NCBI GenBank assembly: GCA_943846615.1
Contig: OX044354.1
Span: 2,683,001 to 2,747,000 of the forward strand
Reading direction: 5' to 3'
Length of the DNA: 64,000 nucleotides
Origin: an uncultured Amylibacter sp.
Lineage (GTDB): Bacteria > Pseudomonadota > Alphaproteobacteria > Rhodobacterales > Rhodobacteraceae
Positions 63,221 to 64,000 of the stretch are shown here, piece after piece. The position numbers and the translations under genes are program-made. A model generated the notes under the pieces. That model ran no database searches and had not been told where the DNA came from. It saw only the letters and a list, made by a program, of their open reading frames with translations. Positions within the stretch are counted from its first letter, which is position 1. Every line of letters begins with the position of its first letter.

Positions 63221-64000
63221 ATGTCGGAAACTGTTGAACAGGCACCTGCACGTCGTCGCGCACGCGGTGGTGGTGGTGCAGCGCGCCGCGCCGAACGTAC
63301 AGCCGTGGTAATTGAAACGGCGAAATATATCGAACGCAATATTCCCAATTTCGAAGTTTTAAACGACGAAGCCTTGGAGATCATCGAATACAACGCCGAA
63401 ACCGTGTTGGAAGAAATTGGCGTTAATTTCCCAGATAACCCAGCCGCGATTGAACGCTGGCGTGTGGCAGGGGCCAATATTGATGGCGACCGTGTGCGGA
63501 TCCCGCGTGGGTTGGCACGTGAATTGATTAAAACTGCGCCCGCAAAATTTACCCAACATGCGCGTAATCCCGAAAAAAATGTGGAAATTGGTGGCAAGAC
63601 GATGGTGTTGGCGCCGGTCTATGGCCCGCCGTTTATTCGCGATCTGGAAGGGGGGCGGCGTTATGCGACGATGGCCGATTTTCATAAGATTGTAAAACTG
63701 ACCTATATGTCTAAATGGTTGCACCATTCTGGTGGCACGGTCTGTGAGCCTACGGATGTTGCCGTTAACAAGCGCCATTTGGATATGTTGTATGCGCATA
63801 TGACCTTGACGGATAAGCCCTTTATGGGATCAGTGACCGCGCCGCAAAACGCCCAAGACAGTGTAAACATGTGTAATATCCTGTTTGGCGAAGAGTTTGT
63901 GCAGAATAATACCGTGATGACATCATTGATTAACATCAATTCACCAATGGTTTTCGACGATATCATGATGGGCGCGATGGAAGTTTACGCGCAGAATAAT
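63221..64000 (+). CDS. Trimethylamine methyltransferase (MttB) family protein, N-terminal part
   Basis: The frame is open from ATG at 63221, with AAGGA 8 bases upstream, to the window end (260 codons), so the gene is cut off. After an arginine- and glycine-rich N-terminus (RRRARGGGGAARRAE) it reads like MttB-superfamily corrinoid-dependent methyltransferases (EEIGVNF, APVYGPPFIRDLEGG, FMGSVTAP). No UAG codon interrupts the visible part, so this is the non-pyrrolysine form, often acting on glycine betaine or related amines. The substrate is not determinable here. Confidence 0.85.
   Translation, partial: MSETVEQAPARRRARGGGGAARRAERTAVVIETAKYIERNIPNFEVLNDEALEIIEYNAETVLEEIGVNFPDNPAAIERWRVAGANIDGDRVRIPRGLARELIKTAPAKFTQHARNPEKNVEIGGKTMVLAPVYGPPFIRDLEGGRRYATMADFHKIVKLTYMSKWLHHSGGTVCEPTDVAVNKRHLDMLYAHMTLTDKPFMGSVTAPQNAQDSVNMCNILFGEEFVQNNTVMTSLININSPMVFDDIMMGAMEVYAQNN

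Noticed and set aside
1..64000. CRISPR arrays, rRNA genes, prophage structural genes or toxin-antitoxin pairs
   Set aside because: I saw no regularly spaced repeats, rRNA sequence or such gene families in the window.

Overview
The window looks like chromosomal DNA of a marine alphaproteobacterium of the Rhodobacterales (Roseobacter group) with moderate G+C. The basis is gene content and order: the SPOR lipoprotein - D,D-carboxypeptidase - tmk - holB - tatD - MBL hydrolase string, a sulfoacetaldehyde acetyltransferase (xsc) followed by pta, an inositol (iol) catabolic locus with an ABC importer, glutaryl-CoA dehydrogenase, and a trimethylamine methyltransferase family gene. A species cannot be named from the sequence alone.

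Layout. 1-3.4 kb: start of ctaD (cytochrome c oxidase subunit I), an SH3 secreted protein, a membrane phosphoglycerol-transferase-like enzyme and lipB. 3.5-6.2 kb: tRNA-Leu(GAG), a possible broken small membrane-protein gene, a DUF2235 hydrolase and a convergent class 3 lipase. 6.3-10.9 kb: a four-gene spermidine/putrescine-type ABC importer operon. 10.9-17.6 kb: a minus-strand run of a cupin, an AEC permease, an MBL hydrolase, tatD, holB, tmk, dac and a SPOR lipoprotein. 17.8-23.5 kb: tRNA-Ser(UGA) followed by a decayed accessory island with a decapitated large serine recombinase, an IS3-like element, a truncated glycosyltransferase, an orphan condensation-domain protein and remnants. 23.5-36.7 kb: an inositol uptake and catabolism locus with a LacI regulator and two matching palindromic operators. 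36.7-41.1 kb: glutaryl-CoA dehydrogenase, xsc and pta. 41.1-44.8 kb: ilvN, a sulfotransferase-like gene and ilvB, the last preceded by a leader peptide and attenuator. 44.8-50.5 kb: bpt, RDD and DUF2852 membrane proteins, a cytochrome c/DUF4396 group divergent from a CueR-like regulator, an AT-rich orphan gene, a TetR regulator and ppk2. 50.5-59.7 kb: an alpha/beta hydrolase, metA with its ATPase neighbour, two EamA permeases around a gamma-glutamylcyclotransferase-like gene, a sulfotransferase, guaA, an adenylate-kinase-like ATPase and argC. 59.8-64 kb: a three-part PL7 alginate-lyase lipoprotein, a glycosyltransferase and the start of an mttB-family gene.

How the genes work together. The inositol genes make a nearly complete pathway: periplasmic binding protein, permease and ATPase import the sugar alcohol; IolG-type dehydrogenases, IolE, IolD, IolB, IolC and an IolJ-like aldolase convert it towards malonate semialdehyde and dihydroxyacetone phosphate. 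The last enzyme, IolA, is not in the window. Xsc and Pta convert sulfoacetaldehyde from taurine-like sulfonates to sulfite and acetyl-CoA. IlvB/IlvN begin branched-chain amino acid synthesis, and the ilvB leader encodes a short peptide rich in Ile, Val and Leu codons in front of a terminator hairpin, which is the clearest regulatory system in the window.

Limits. Everything here was read by eye. Family calls rest on remembered motifs, no alignment or folding was run, and start codons were chosen from visible ribosome binding sites.
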